Shown: piece after piece, positions 45,661 through 57,887 of the stretch
Layout of the letters: each line of letters begins with the position of its first letter
Numbering within the stretch: the first letter of the stretch is position 1
Source of the DNA: Ovis canadensis
Lineage: Eukaryota > Chordata > Mammalia > Artiodactyla > Bovidae
Direction: 5' to 3'
Length of the DNA: 64,000 bases
Assembly: GCF_042477335.2 (NCBI RefSeq)
Contig: NC_091251.1
Location: 34,364,501-34,428,500, forward strand
The notes under the pieces: generated by a model
What the model was told of the DNA's origin: nothing
Databases searched by the model: none
The model's input: the letters and a program-made list of their open reading frames with translations, nothing else
Program-made: the position numbers and the translations under genes

Positions 45661-46205
45661 GGACTTCCCTTGTAGTCCAGTGGTTAAGAATCTGCCTGCC
45701 AGTGTAGGAAATATGGGTTCTATCCCTGGTCTGGGAAGATTTCACATGCCACCGGGCAACTAAGCCTGTGGACTTGAACTACTGAGTCCAGACACCTTGC
45801 TGCTGCTGCTGCTGCTGCTGCTAAGTTGCTTCAGTCGTGTCCGACTCTGTGCGACCCCATAGACGGCAGCCCACCAGGTTCCTCTGTCCCTGGGATTCTC
45901 CAGGCAAGAACACTGGAGTGGGTTGCCATTTCCTTCTCCAATGCATGAAAGTGAAAAGTGAAAGTGAAGTCACTCAGTCGTGTCGCAACCCCATGGACTG
46001 CAGCATACCAGGCTCCTCCATCCATGGGATTTTCCAGGCAAGAGCACTGGAGTGGGGTGCCATTGCCTTAGAGCTCTGCAATAAGGGAAGCCACCATAAT
46101 GAGAAGTCTGACCACCACAACTAGAGTAGCTCCTGCTCGGTGCAACTAGAGAAAGCCTGTGTGCAGCAACAAAGACCGAGTGCAACCAAGACCCAAACAA
46201 AAGCC
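45661..46205 (+). mobile_element. CHR-type SINE, long form, split by a Bov-A2
   Basis: Head GGACTTCCCTTGTAGTCCAG and the end AACAAAGACCGAGTGCAACC, with Bov-A2 at 45800-46068 in between. Confidence 0.88.
45800..46068 (-). mobile_element. Bov-A2 SINE (dimer) with (GCT)n start
   Basis: Reverse-oriented dimer of BovA units with the linker GTGAAAAGTGAAAGTGAAG. The left edge is a pure (TGC)n run at about 45798-45822. Confidence 0.93.
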
Positions 46206-46475
46206 TGACGACAGAGAAACCAAAAATCACTCAGATGCATTCTAGGATCAGAAAGACATACCAGACACAGCTGTGGTACACTGAGTTTTTTATACTGTCT
46301 GACAAGACTGCATGAGCCAGTAATGATAAATGTAAGAAACCACTGTAGATTATAGCATTTGCTAAGAAACTGTCTGAGAGAAAATAGTTCAGGGAGATCG
46401 GGAAGCCGCAGTATTTGGAGAGGTTCAGGAAAGGAGCCAACTTTCTCCACCCTCTCAGATCTAGCTCCTAGTTCT

Positions 46476-47449
46476 GAGAGGAGCTTGCTAATTTGCTGGT
46501 TAAATACCTGCTTCACCTGTTTGTTCCTCAGGGTGTAGATGAAAGGATTGAGCGCTGGGGTCACCACGGTGTTGAGCAAGGCCACCAGCTTGTTCCTATC
46601 CTCCCCCTGGCCGCCCTTGCCTGACCGGACATACATGAAGATGCAGCTGCCATAGAAGAGAGAGACAACAGTGATGTGGGAGGAACAGGTTGAGAAGGCT
46701 TTCTGCTTCTCCTTGGCTGAGGGGAGGCGCAGGATGGTGTGGAGAATGTGGCCATAGCAGGTGGCCGTCACGGACAGAGTGCCCAGGAGGCAGACGTTGG
46801 CCAGGATGAAACCCAGAAGCTCGATCAGACTTGTGTCTGCACATACGAGTTCCAGGAGTGGAAAGCTGTCACAGAAGAAATGATCAATGATATTGGGACC
46901 ACAGAATGGCTGCTGAAATGTGAGGAAACTTGGAATGATGTTGAGAAGGAATCCCGTGATCTATGAAGAAAGAACTAGCTGGACACAGACCCTTCTGCTC
47001 ATGATGGTGACATAATGCAAGGGGTTACATATGGCCACATACCTGTCAAAGGACATCACTGCCAGTAGGAAGAACTCTGTGGTGCCCAGGAAGAAATAGA
47101 GGAAACTTTGTAGGAAACAGCCTGTCAGGGAGATGGTCCTGTTTCCAGTCAGGATGTTGGTCAGCATCTTGGGGAAGATGACCGAGGTGAACCAGATCTC
47201 TAGGACAGCAAAGTTGTGGAGGAAGTAGTACATGGGGATGTGGAGGCACCTGTCCATGAGGGTGAGGACCACGATGAGCAGGTTCCCCAGTAGAGTGAGG
47301 AGGTAGGTCAAGAGGAGCCCCAGGAAGAGGAGCATCTGCAGCTCACAGGCATGTGAGAGCCCCAGCAGGATGAACTCGGTGACAGTGGTGTGGTTCCCCG
47401 TGGCTCCTCTGGCCTCTGCTGGGAATGACCAATCAGAGGTGTGCAGCAT
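46476..47449 (-). pseudogene. OR6J1 (pseudogene copy): Olfactory receptor pseudogene, OR6J1-like duplicate
   Basis: A full-length homologue of the intact receptor at 57888-58862, in the same orientation. All seven membrane segments can be aligned ([40 protein letters not shown]). Codon 163, Trp TGG in the intact gene, is TAG here at 46963-46961. The rest of the frame stays open, but the terminal stop TAA reads TCA, so translation past the nonsense codon would run on to about 46121. The break thus lies at the end of TM4. In about 300 bp compared by eye there are 8 differences from the intact copy. It could be a recent loss or a segregating null allele. Confidence 0.92.
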
Positions 47450-47486
47450 CAGGAGTTGTGATGTTTCTGGATCTGAGGACACTTGG

Positions 47487-47512
47487 AACTGAAAGGAAAG
47501 AGGGATTTTGAG
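47487..47512 (-). promoter_or_regulatory. Conserved splice acceptor upstream of the OR pseudogene
   Basis: The minus strand reads CCCTCTTTCCTTTCAG|TTCC with the exon starting at 47488, identical to the acceptor of the intact copy. OR genes usually splice a 5' untranslated exon onto the coding exon, so this is the likely junction. Confidence 0.55.
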
Positions 47513-47707
47513 CTGAAGGAATCCTTTATTTCTTTGACCTACAAGTCCTGTTTTCTCCTTCCTCAGGCTGGTTGTCCAGACCCCTCTTTGAGTTAGCATT
47601 GAGTCACATACATTGACCCATTTATCTGGTATTTTTTGGGAAAAATTTCACCTTTACCAGTTCTTTTTCCACTTTCTTTTTTGTTTGTTTGTTTGTAAGG
47701 AAACTAC

Positions 47708-47920
47708 AAGGGCTTCCCTGGTGGCTCAGAGGTTAAAGTGTCTGCCTCCAATGTGGGAGACCTGGGTTCGATCCCTGGGTTGGGAAGATCCCCTGGAGAA
47801 GGAAATGGTAACCCACTCCAGTATTCTTGCCTGGAGAATCCCATGGACAGAGAAGCCTGGTGGGCTACAGTCCATGGGGCCGCAAAGAGTCAGACATGAC
47901 TGAGGGACTTCACTTTCACT
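47708..47920 (+). mobile_element. Bov-tA SINE with target-site duplication, left copy only
   Basis: From GGGCTTCCCTGGTGGCTCAG to ACTTCACTTTCACTTTC. AAGGAAACTA stands on both sides. The right duplicate has no SINE at the matching place near 59105, so insertion followed the duplication. Confidence 0.95.
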
Positions 47921-48094
47921 TTCAAGGAAACTATATTAAGTCCCTTCTTATTTTTTTTTAGATCAGATGACATATTTTCCCATATTTGTCCATATATTGT
48001 AAAGGCTCTCAATACATTAAAATATTTTCCTCTGCAAATCCTGCATCCTGTGGATCATGGCCATTTATTGAAAGCACTAATGGAATATGTGCTC

Positions 48095-48335
48095 TAGAGC
48101 TTGTTGCAGAGGCATTTGTGTTAGAGAAATGGTGTGATTGCACCTGAGCTCCATCATTTACTAACTTGTCTGGGATCAGTTCTCTAATCTCACCAAAACT
48201 CTGTTTCTTCAAAGGGAACAATAACAATACATATGTAAAACGTTTTCTCAGAACTTAAGTGAATAATGTATATCCAACACCTAGCACAAGGTTAGCCATA
48301 GAGCAAGCAGTCACATAATGTTAGCTATTTTTATT
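48095..48335 (+). mobile_element. MIR SINE
   Basis: MIR-like: GAGCTCCATCATTTACTAACTTG, then GTTCTCTAATCTC, and the end AACACCTAGCACAAGG and AATGTTAGCTATTTTTA. Shared with the right duplicate, where the 3' part is deleted. Confidence 0.6.
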
Positions 48336-50574
48336 TTTCCCTTTGTGGCTAAAGTAGAGAAGTAGTATCAGCTCATTATGGAAAATTTAGGAAATACAAA
48401 AAAAAAATTGCCTCACAGAGACAACTATTATTAATATTTTGATTAATTTCTTTTGTGTTTTTTTCTATTCTTATTCAGTGTTTATTGCTTTATATAGCCA
48501 TGCTCATAGATAATGTATTTTGCACTTTTTTCCTTCACACATATTATTATAACAAATTTTTGTTATATGTTAGTACACATTTTTGTTAATATATTATTTG
48601 GTTGATATTTTTTGAGATATCCATGTACTATGAAATTGTTGCATGGGGGAGGGAACATGCATTTGTAGACTAGATGTCATTGAGGTTATTACTTTGGGAT
48701 AAATTCCTAAGTAATAATAATTCTAAATAATAATGATAAATGCTGATTTTCAGAATTCTTCATTGGTTCAATTTCAGTTTTAGAGAATACGTCTTCATTT
48801 TGAAGGATTTTTATTTCTAGTTTTTGCATTGTTTAACACTGTCTTTAGAGATCTGGTTAAAGAGCTAGGCTTTCTTGCCATTGATTGTCCTTTATAGAAA
48901 TGACAGGTAAAGGCAAACTTCTGTGGAAAAGAGCTGACTATCTGAGACAAGAGCAGGAACTAACCTGATGAGCCTGACTCAGAAATGGTAACACAGTACA
49001 TTGTAGCTGTGTAAAATATGTATCTATATGGAGAAGAATTGGATGAGAACGCAGAAAAATGAGCATAATTGCCACAATAAGGTGGGAGGATGGTGGGTGA
49101 TTTTTCTTCTGTCTCTTTATTACTTTTATTAAAGCTTATAAAATAACCTAAATTCAAAGTCGTAAAAGAAACCAGCACAGTGAGCCCATTTGGACTAAGA
49201 GTTGAGTAGAAGAGTTTGAGAGAGACAGAGGGGGAGTAAATAGCTGTCCATGAAAACAGTGAAAAAAAAGTCTTAATGATTCTGTGAGCCATCAGCTATT
49301 CCTGAGTCAGGATACTGAGAATAATGCAAAAAATAGAAGAAGTGAGCTGTGCCAAAGCCCGCCAGTGGACACCTGAAAACAGATGGCAGGTTTCCAGCCA
49401 GAGGAAATCAGCTTCCCCTTCCCCCACCCCAAATATTACACCAATGTAGATTACCTCAGTAGATTCTAGGTGAGGTGCTTAGTTGTCTCCAAGGCAGTTC
49501 TGATGAGGGGAGACTCCTGATTTTCACAGGAAACTCCTGACTCTGCAGTGTTGCCTGAGGAGTATGCTTCTTGGGGGCTCACCAGAGATGCAAAGTGAAG
49601 GATGCTCCAGAGCTGTAACATGGTCTGCAGATCATGGAACAAGCAGGTCCTGTTTTCTTGTAGACAGTACATGCAAATGTTAGCAAATATCCATATTTTC
49701 TTACAACCAATTTCTCTTAAATATTCTCTGACTCTCTTGCCATCAGTGTATCTTCAGATATCCTCAGAAACAAGCTATCCCTAGATAGTCCCCAGAATAT
49801 CACCAGTTTATCAGGAAGCTCCTAGTGCTCCTGACATGTCATGGCCAGAACACTTCCTAATTAATGATTCTTCCATCCTTCCTATACTAAGGCAGAAACA
49901 GACATCAATTGATGCAGACTCATATGACTCATCTTCAGTTGGGCTTAAGAGGTTTCTGGTCCTTCCAGGAGTATAGTGTCCATAGAGGATTCTGGGGTAA
50001 ACTAATCATGGCAGACTTCTTGTCTCTGTGGAACTGGCTTCAGGCTTTGACTGCTTGAGGTTCTGTTTGGTTTCCATGGAAACTCAGAGACACAGCAGTT
50101 CCACAGCTCAAACTTAATCAATCTAGAGGTTCACATGCTTCTTTTGCAGGGTGGAGCTGTATTTCCCTGGAAATTCATTATCATCAGTGTTAATAGGGAC
50201 TTGAAAGTTCCCTTACCTCTTACCTTCTTCAATTTTGGGATTTAAAGTTTACTTTGTTCTGACAGAGAGACTCAGAAACTTCTAATGACATTTATTTGTA
50301 ACAAAGAAATAGTTATTAAAACATTCAGTGAATTTTAGTTGAGTTTCTGCATGATTAGTTTAACTCTAGATGGCAGAGACAGGCAGAGTCTTGTGGGGAA
50401 GACAGACATTAAACACCCGAGTATTAATTATTATTGTGACAAGTGTTTTGAAGAACAGCTCATAGGAGATCCTGAATCAGACTGAAGGATAAGGGAATAT
50501 ATTTCTGATGGAGTTATATAAAGTTGAAATCTGAAGGATAAGCTGGAGTGTAGGGGGGGTGAAGAACCTTTAAT

Positions 50575-50720
50575 CAGTCATTCCATAAATGTTTGTTGAG
50601 CACCTACTATGTGCTAGGTTCTATACTATGTACTGAGGATGACTGTGAGTGGTGAATGAAACAGAGATGATTCCAGGTCCCCCTCGAGTTTACTCTCCAT
50701 TGGGGGAATCTTTGTAAAAG
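50575..50720 (-). mobile_element. L2/MIR-like ancient fragment
   Basis: GTTTGTTGAGCACCTACTATGTGC pattern in antisense, shared with 62600-62720 in the right duplicate. Confidence 0.5.
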
Positions 50721-51714
50721 GGCTTTGAAATTGTCTTCGTCTTCATTCTTGGGCCGTTCAAGTTAAAACTACTTTGGAATCCCATTTTCTCTCCTTGGTC
50801 ACCACACTATTTCCCAGACTGGATAAAACTGGCTGATGTAACTTGACTGCAGGAAGTGGTATGATTTTAGGAGCCAATGATGTGTTTGAAGAGGCAAATG
50901 AATGACTGGCTTTCAGTTTTCTGTTTTAAATGGATTAGTGAGTTATTCTGACTAGGGAAGAATAACTTCAGGGAATGTTTTTCCCCGAGAGTGAAGAGCC
51001 AGCCACCCACTCCCTAAACACCTGATCACTTCATATGAACTGCTCGTGTAGTCATCTTACTCCTGGTAAGAGTCATGGCTACACCACGAACCTATAAGAA
51101 GGAGGTCTAGATAACTGGACAGCTGAATTTAAGGAGTGTACATGGCATACACTGGTTGCATCTCCTGGGATCGGCTTATAGAGATTGTATTCTTCCTCTG
51201 GCCATATGAGAAAGCACACTGCTTTCTGCAGCTCTCAGGCTGTGAACAGAGAAAAAAATTAGTGTTTTTGTCATACTAAAATTCAGAGAGAAACACATGA
51301 GAGTAAATATGTAATAACAAGACACTGTGAGGGCTATGAAGGCATAGAACTGGGTGGTTTAGGAGAGAAAATAAGTGAGACTTGCCTCTGCCTTAGATGG
51401 ATAGACAGAAGAGACATGCATGAGGAACTGTGATTGCAGCTCAGACCTGAATGCAGAGGAGGGCTTGACCAGATGGCTGGTTGGTTGAGTCCCAGGCAAA
51501 GAGAAGGTATGTCAAGGCCATGATATGGCAAAGAGGTAGTATTTTTGACTTAAAGTGAGAAGGCCAGTAAATCAGAAAGAGGGTGACAGTGACTTGATAT
51601 TTGGCTGGAGACTCGCACTGGGTTCAAAATTTGTAGAGCTTTGTAGACCATACCTGGTAAGGAGGATAGATTTCATTCCAAATGCAAGTGGAGGCTATTG
51701 GAAGGTTTTAAGCA

Positions 51715-52229
51715 GAGATGTGACCTCCCAACCTCCTGCTATTCATGTCCTTGTATAATCCCTTCTGTGCTGCTGCACCTAGTGACTGCCTTCTAATAAA
51801 CAGAATATAGTAGAAGGGATGAGATGTCATTTTTGAGAATGTGTCAAGATGATGGTTTCCATCTTCCACGCGTCTCTTGCTCTGTTGCCTGCTCTGAGGG
51901 AAGCCGACTGCCATATTGTGAGCTGTCCTGTGGAGACGCCCACATGCCTTTAAACTGCTGTCTGTAGTCAGTAGCCAGTGAGTGCTTGAGGCCAGTGAGC
52001 AGCCACAGGAGTGAACGTGGGAGCAGATTCTCTTCCAGAAAAGCGTTGAGGTGACTGCTGCCCCAGCCTATATCTGCGTTACAGCCTTGGGAGATACCTT
52101 GAGCCAGAAGCACATAGTCAATCCTTGTTCAGATTCCCAACTCAGACACTGTGAGCTAATAAATGCTTGTTGTTTTACGGAGCTAAGTTTTGGGGTAATA
52201 TGTGACTCTTCAATAGGTAACTAATACAG
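51715..52229 (+). mobile_element. MLT1-type LTR, left duplicate
   Basis: MLT1-like from CCTCCTGCTATTCATGTCC to GAGCTAATAAATGCTTGTTG and TAGGTAACTAATACAG. A fossil shared with 63300-63860, so it predates the duplication. Confidence 0.75.
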
Positions 52230-52456
52230 TTCTCTTCTAGCCTTTTTAGGCTTTAGTCTTGAGGTGTCATGATGGGAAACTCAGTGCACGATGGACCATT
52301 TGTAGATATCATACCTCTATAACTTTTGGTCTTTTACATTCTGCTGACAAAACTGTTTTGAATCTCTTGTACTATAAACCCTGAACTTAGTGATATCATT
52401 AATGATTCTTATATAAACTTATAGAGAGTAGTATTTGCTACTTCTTGGGTTTGAAT

Positions 52457-52656
52457 GGTGGTGGTTTAGTCACAAAGTCATGTTCAACTCTTGTGACTCC
52501 ATGGACTATAGCTGGCCAGGCTCATCTACCCATGGAATTCTCCAGGCAAGAATACTGGAGTGGGTTGCCATTTCCTTCTCCGGGGGATATTCCCAACCCA
52601 GGGATCGAACCCATGTCTCTTTCACTGCAGGTGGATTCTTAGGCCACCAGGAAAGC
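52457..52656 (-). mobile_element. Bov-tA SINE with target-site duplication
   Basis: Reverse-oriented; TGGGTTTGAAT occurs immediately before (52446-52456) and after. Confidence 0.94.
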
Positions 52657-54189
52657 CTGGGTTTGAATATAGAGACATAACTGTACAAATGGTTGGTGAC
52701 AAGCTTATATAAATATTAACAATTTTCTTCTCGGTTTTATGACAATCCAATTTCAGGACAGCTTTCTTTGCTATAAACTAAACAATGAGAATGAGAGACA
52801 AATATTTGGACAATTCCAATGGCATTGGAAACTGTTTTGTGAAGAGTTCCTTTTCCCAGTCAACAGGCAATGCCTCAGGTTTGCAGTGCCCACAATAGAA
52901 GTATCTAAGCCAACCATTATTTCCTCTTCAGCCAGCTTTTCTGCCTTACTGTTCTATTTCTGTGATAACATCGTTTTAATTACTTGGATTCAATACCTGG
53001 GGATCTCCTTTGTTTATGTTTAATTTTTTCTCTCCAAACGTTTTATCTCTTCAGTACCCAATCCCTACCAGATTCTGCATGTGCAACCTCTTACACACCT
53101 TTTCTTGCTGCCTTGTCATAAGTACTACCCAAGGTCATATACACATGACCTCTTATTTTAAGTTTTCCATTATCCTTTATGTTAACATTTTAATAAGGAA
53201 ATTTCAAGCACATACAAAAATAGATAAATTGTATAACAAATTTCCATGTAGTCATCACCTAGATTCAACAAAAACCAAGTCATGGCTTCTTATTCTTATT
53301 TCAATAGACCACCATCTGCTTTCCATATTATGATGGAATAAATCCAAGATATTGTATCATTTCATCTGTAAATATTTAAGCATTAAAATACTATTGCTCT
53401 TTAAAATAAAAACATAATATCATTATTACTTTAGAACATTAAAAATACTTTATCATAAAAAGGGTTGTTGTTTTGAGTTGTACTAATTATTAGTATGGTT
53501 GAACATGTTTTCATTTATTTATTGGCTCTTTGTGTCTGTTTCTCTGTGAAATATCTATGTATATCTTTTTTTAGATCATTTATCTGTTGAGTTGTTTATC
53601 TTTGTGTATTATGGAAAATAATCCTTTATTTGTAATTTGCACTCTCTACCCCGCTTCCTGAATGTCCATTTAAACCTGTTCATGTAGTTATTTCTTCCTT
53701 GACCTTTGATGAAATTCAGGACAGTTATGCAAATTTTCTGGGCATACATATAATTTAAGAAGTTCTTCATTCACCATTTGTTCAATGAATGGGATTATCA
53801 AATTGTCTGATCCCATATAATTGTTAAAATTTGAACTTCATTTAAAGTTAAAATGTATTTCTTCCTCCATATAAGGCCTGTTTCAAGCAGAAAATCTTCA
53901 AAGAGAAAGGGTGTGTGTTGTGGGCTTCATCTGTTAAGTCTGTAAGTCCACCTCTCCCTTACCTGAGTTTGCTAACCCTACCCTGGGGATAGGATTCGGG
54001 TGGTAAGAAGTAGATGGATATCCTATAGGAAGGGGAAGATGATATGGAGAAAGATGGTAGTGGTGGTGGTAAGTAGTAGTGGATTTGATACTTATTTTGA
54101 GTGTATGATCCACAGAATTAACAGATTGGTTGTGGAATATAAGAGAAAGAGGAGTCAAAGGTAATGTAGTTTTGTTTTTGATCTGGAAT
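52657..54189. other. No gene seen
   Basis: Unassigned AT-rich sequence. Around 53160-53330 it may be antisense old L1 (GGAAATTTCAAGCACATACA), not firmly supported. The frames at 52739-53023 and 53010-53333 lack domains. Confidence 0.4.
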
Positions 54190-54458
54190 CTGTACTTTCC
54201 TTATTGTGGTAAAATACGTAATAATATAAACTTTACCATTTTAGCCACTTTAAAATGTACAGTTTGTTGGCATCAAGTATATTCACCTTGTTGTGCAGTC
54301 ATCATCATTATCCATCTCCTGAACTTGTTTATCATCCAAACTGAAATTCTGTATCCATTAAATAATAACTCCTCATTCCTACCCCCACCTTCAGCCCCTG
54401 TTAACCACCATTCTACTTTCTGTCTCCATGACTTTGATTACTCTATACCTCATATAAT

Positions 54459-54660
54459 GGCTTTCCTGGTGGCTCAGGGGTAAAGAATCTGCCTAGGGTG
54501 TAGAACGGGTTCAATCCCTGGGTCAGGAAGATCCCTTGGAGAAAGAAATGGCAACCCACTCCAGTGTTCTTGCCTGGTAAATCCCATGGACAGAGGAGCC
54601 TGGTGGGCTACAGTCCATGGGGTTGGAAGAGTAGGACATGACTTAGTGACTAAAGTGACC
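54459..54660 (+). mobile_element. Bov-tA SINE
   Basis: GGCTTTCCTGGTGGCTCAGG to GACATGACTTAGTGACTAAAG. Confidence 0.92.
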
Positions 54661-54783
54661 GCCATACGTCAAGTAAGTGGACTCATACAGCACATTCCCA
54701 TTTATGTTGTACTTAGTTCAGTGAGCGTAATGTCTTCAAGGTTCCTCCAAGTTGTACGATTTATCAGGATTCCATTCCTTTTT

Positions 54784-55133
54784 AAAAAAAATCCTTCATT
54801 TATTTATTTTGACTATGCTGGGTCTTCATTGCTGCATGAGCTTTTCTCTAGCTGCAGGAAGCAGGGGCTACTCTCTTGTGCTGTGTAGACTTCTCATTTC
54901 GGTAGCTTTTCTTGTTGCAGAGCACGGGCTCCAGGGTGCATGGGCCTCAGCAGCTGAGGTGTGCTAGCTCAGTGGTTGCGGTTCCCAGGCTCTAGAGCAC
55001 AGGCTCGGTAGTTGTGGTGCATGAGCCTAGTTGCTCTGCTGCATGTGGGATCTTCTTGGACCAGAGATTGAACCTGCATCTTCTGCTTTGACAGATTGAT
55101 TCTTTACCATTGAGCCACCAGAGAAACCCCAAA
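54784..55133 (-). mobile_element. CHR-type SINE, long form, with target-site duplication
   Basis: Reverse-oriented; ATTCCATTCCTTTTT before and ATTCTATTCCTTTTT after are the 15-bp target-site duplication. Confidence 0.94.
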
Positions 55134-55392
55134 ATTCTATTCCTTTTTGAGGCTGAATAATATTCCATCGAATGTACATACCACATTTAGGCTATCCATT
55201 CATTTATCTGTGGGCATTTGTGTTGTTTCTGCCTTTTTGGTTATTATGAATAATGCTGCTATGAACAAGGATATAAAGATATCTCTTTGAGTCCCTCTTT
55301 CTCTTCTTTTGGCTGTATATCCAGAAGTGAGATTGCTGGATGATATGGTAAATCTGTTTGCTTTTTTTTTAGGAACTGCCATACTGCTTTCC

Positions 55393-55889
55393 ACTTTCAT
55401 CAAGAGGCTTTTTAGTTCCTCTTCGCTTTCTGCCATAAGGCTATGGTTTTCCCTGTGGTCATGTATGGATGTGAGAGCTGGACTGTGAAGAAGGCAGAGT
55501 GCCGAAGAATTGATGCTTTTGAACTGTGGTGTTGGAGAAGACTCTTGAGAGTCCCTTGGACTGCAAGGAGATCCAACCAGTCCATTCTGAAGGAGATCAA
55601 CCCTGGAATTTCTTTGGAAGGAATGATGCTAAAGCTGAAACTCCAGTACTTTGGCCACCTCATGTGAAGCGTTGACTCATTGGAAAAGACTCTGATGCTG
55701 GGAGGGATTGGGGGCAGGAGGAGAAGGGGACAACCGAGGATGAGATGGCTGGATGGCATCACTGACTTGATGGACGTGAGTCTGAGTGAACTCCGGGAGT
55801 TGGTGATGGACAGGGAGGCCTGGCGTGCTGCAATTCATGGGGTCACAAAGAGTCGGACACGACTGAGCGACTGAACTGAACTGAACTGA
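55393..55889 (+). mobile_element. BovB LINE 3' end with short 5' inversion
   Basis: 55393-55440 is antisense BovB (the region coding for MAESEEELKSLLMKV), and 55441-55889 is sense BovB 3' end ([20 protein letters not shown] to the tail). The target-site duplication ATACTGCTTTCCA / ATACTATTTTCCA encloses both parts, so one insertion event made them. Confidence 0.93.
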
Positions 55890-56019
55890 TACTATTTTCC
55901 ACAGTGGCTGCATCATTAGACATTCCCATTAGCAGTGCACAAGAGTTCTAGTTTCTCCACATTCTTACCAACACTTGCTATTTTCTATATAAAAGTATTG
56001 AAAAAAATAATAGGCATCT

Positions 56020-56297
56020 TGCTGCTGCTGCTGCTGCCAAGTTGCTTCAGTTGTGTCTGACTCTGTGCGACCCCATAGACAGCAGCCCACCAGGCTCCTC
56101 CATTCCTGGGATTCTCCAGGCAAGAACACTGGAGTGGGTGCCATTTCCTTCTCCAGTGCATGAAAGTGAAAAGTGAAAGTGAAGACGTTCAGTCGTGTCG
56201 ACTCTTAGTGACCCCATGGACTGCAGCCCACCAGGCTCCTCCGTCCATGGGAGTTTCCAGACAAGAGTACTGGAGTGGGGTGCCATTGCCTTCTCTG
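56020..56297 (-). mobile_element. Bov-A2 SINE (dimer)
   Basis: Starts with (GCT)n at 56022-56036 and has two BovA units with the linker GTGAAAAGTGAAAGTGAAG. Confidence 0.94.
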
Positions 56298-56420
56298 AAT
56301 AGCCATCTTAATGGGTGTTAAGTAGTATCTCGTTGTGATTTTGATTTGCATTTCCCTAAGTGATTAGTGATGTTGTACATCTTTCATGTCCTTACTGGCC
56401 ATTTGTAGACCTCTTTGTTT

Positions 56421-57014
56421 TTGTTGTTGAGAACATTGTATTTTAGTTTATAGTAGATCCCTTTTGAAATCTTTCTGTGGTGATTTGCCTAGTTAAGTTT
56501 TCTATTTCTTTTTTGGTTTTTGAAAATTCTCTTTCTCTAGGGAATCATTAATTTCCTCTTGTTTTTCAAATTTATCGTTGAAGAGCTACATATGGTATTT
56601 TCTCAAAAAAATCATTTTATACCCTAGATTATAGCTATTTGTGTACTTTCTATCTTCCTTATTAGACTTCAGATTCTTCAAGGGCATATATTATTATCTC
56701 TTAGATGACACAGAATATTTCCTTGAACATGTTATTCATGTAATAATTTTTGGTTAAGAATATGTTAATTTCTTTATTTAATCTTTGATTATTTACCAAT
56801 ATGACTTAATTTCAACTTCATCAAATATTAAACAACTTAGTAACAAATTTCAAAGTGAAAGACTATGTAACTTTATATATGACTTAATATAACATTTTGA
56901 ATATACAATTTGTAACATTTTTAAACATTTAAGGCATTTTGAACAAAAAAGCACTTGTTAGTAACTGTGGAAAATCAAAAGAAAATAGGGAAGGTGAGTG
57001 AGAAACAGATGAAA
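56421..57014. other. No gene seen
   Basis: Unassigned, very AT-rich sequence with no repeat that could be named. Confidence 0.4.
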
Positions 57015-57155
57015 GGAACTAACATTTAGTGAGGAATTATTATCCTCTAGTCACTAGAGGCACTTTGCATAGAATATCTCTGATATTTCATCACAATCCT
57101 CTGGAATGGATATTGTTACGCTCTTTTACAGATCAGAAAACTGGGACTCAGGGAA
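57015..57155 (-). mobile_element. MIR SINE
   Basis: Antisense MIR with the typical TTTTACAGATCAGAAAACTG and GGACTCAGGGAAGTAACCAG. Confidence 0.7.
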
Positions 57156-57472
57156 GTAACCAGTTAGTAAGTAGAAGCATCTTTCTCAGTAGGAATGAGG
57201 AATTTCTAAGACTTTTGATACTAAAGAAGCATAAGTAACTTCTGTGTAAAATAATAAGCAAGTATTCTTATCTTTGATTCTTGCTGATGTATTTTTGTGA
57301 CAGGAGTGTAAGACTGAAATGAGGACAGGGCTCCCAGAGGACTGTACTCCTCTCCTCTGATGGTGCTGGAGAAACAGACACAAAGCAATCAATCGGACTG
57401 AAAGTGCTTACAGATCATTTGGTCTATGACAATGGATTGTTGCTGGGGCTTATGGTGAATTATAGAGCTAGT

Positions 57473-57612
57473 GTGTGTGTGTGAGCACGCTAAGTCACTT
57501 CATCCATGTCCGACTCTTTGTGACTCCATGGACTGTAGACCACCAGCCTCCTTGGTCCATGGGCTTCTCCAGGGAGTAATACTGGAGTGGGTTGCCATGC
57601 CCTTCTCCAATA
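57473..57612 (-). mobile_element. BovA SINE unit with target-site duplication
   Basis: Single BovA unit preceded by (GT)n. ATAGAGCTAGT at 57463-57473 and again at 57613 marks the target site. Confidence 0.92.
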
Positions 57613-57887
57613 GAGCTAGTACCTGCCATCAAAGAACTTATATTCTGCTGGGAAGCCAAGCAGACGTTGATGGAATGAAGAGAAATATTCAGATATGATA
57701 ACTACTAAAAATGCCTTGAGGGGCCACAGAGCTTATGAGTTGATGCTGAGTTGCGCAGTGACTGGCACCCCAGAAACATGTCATCAAGCTTTTTCTGGAT
57801 GAGAAAACCTCCATCTGTTGCAGAGGCCTGATGCTCCCTTAGCTTGACTGGGGATCCTATGTACAGCCTCTTGGATCCACAGGTTTA

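Larger units (their letters stand above)
46479..52290. repeat. Segmental duplication, left copy
   Basis: Direct tandem duplicate of about 57887-63925. It carries the OR pseudogene, its upstream flank, MIR and MLT1-type repeats. Matching landmarks occur in the same order (AGCCATCAGCT, GATGGCAGG, TTGGGGGCTCACCAGAGA, AATCAGACTGAAGGAT, GGGATGAGATGTCATTTTTG). About 400 bp at 48240-48650 and about 0.5 kb near 51230-51714 are not found in the right copy. No other gene was found in its non-coding part. Confidence 0.9.
54190..56420 (-). mobile_element. Old L1 3' region with four insertions
   Basis: Antisense L1 from TTTACCATTTTAGCCACTTT through GGCTGAATAATATTCCATC, GAGATTGCTGGATGATATGG and TTTTGATTTGCATTTCCC. 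Interrupted by Bov-tA, CHR, a 5'-inverted BovB and Bov-A2. Confidence 0.8.
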
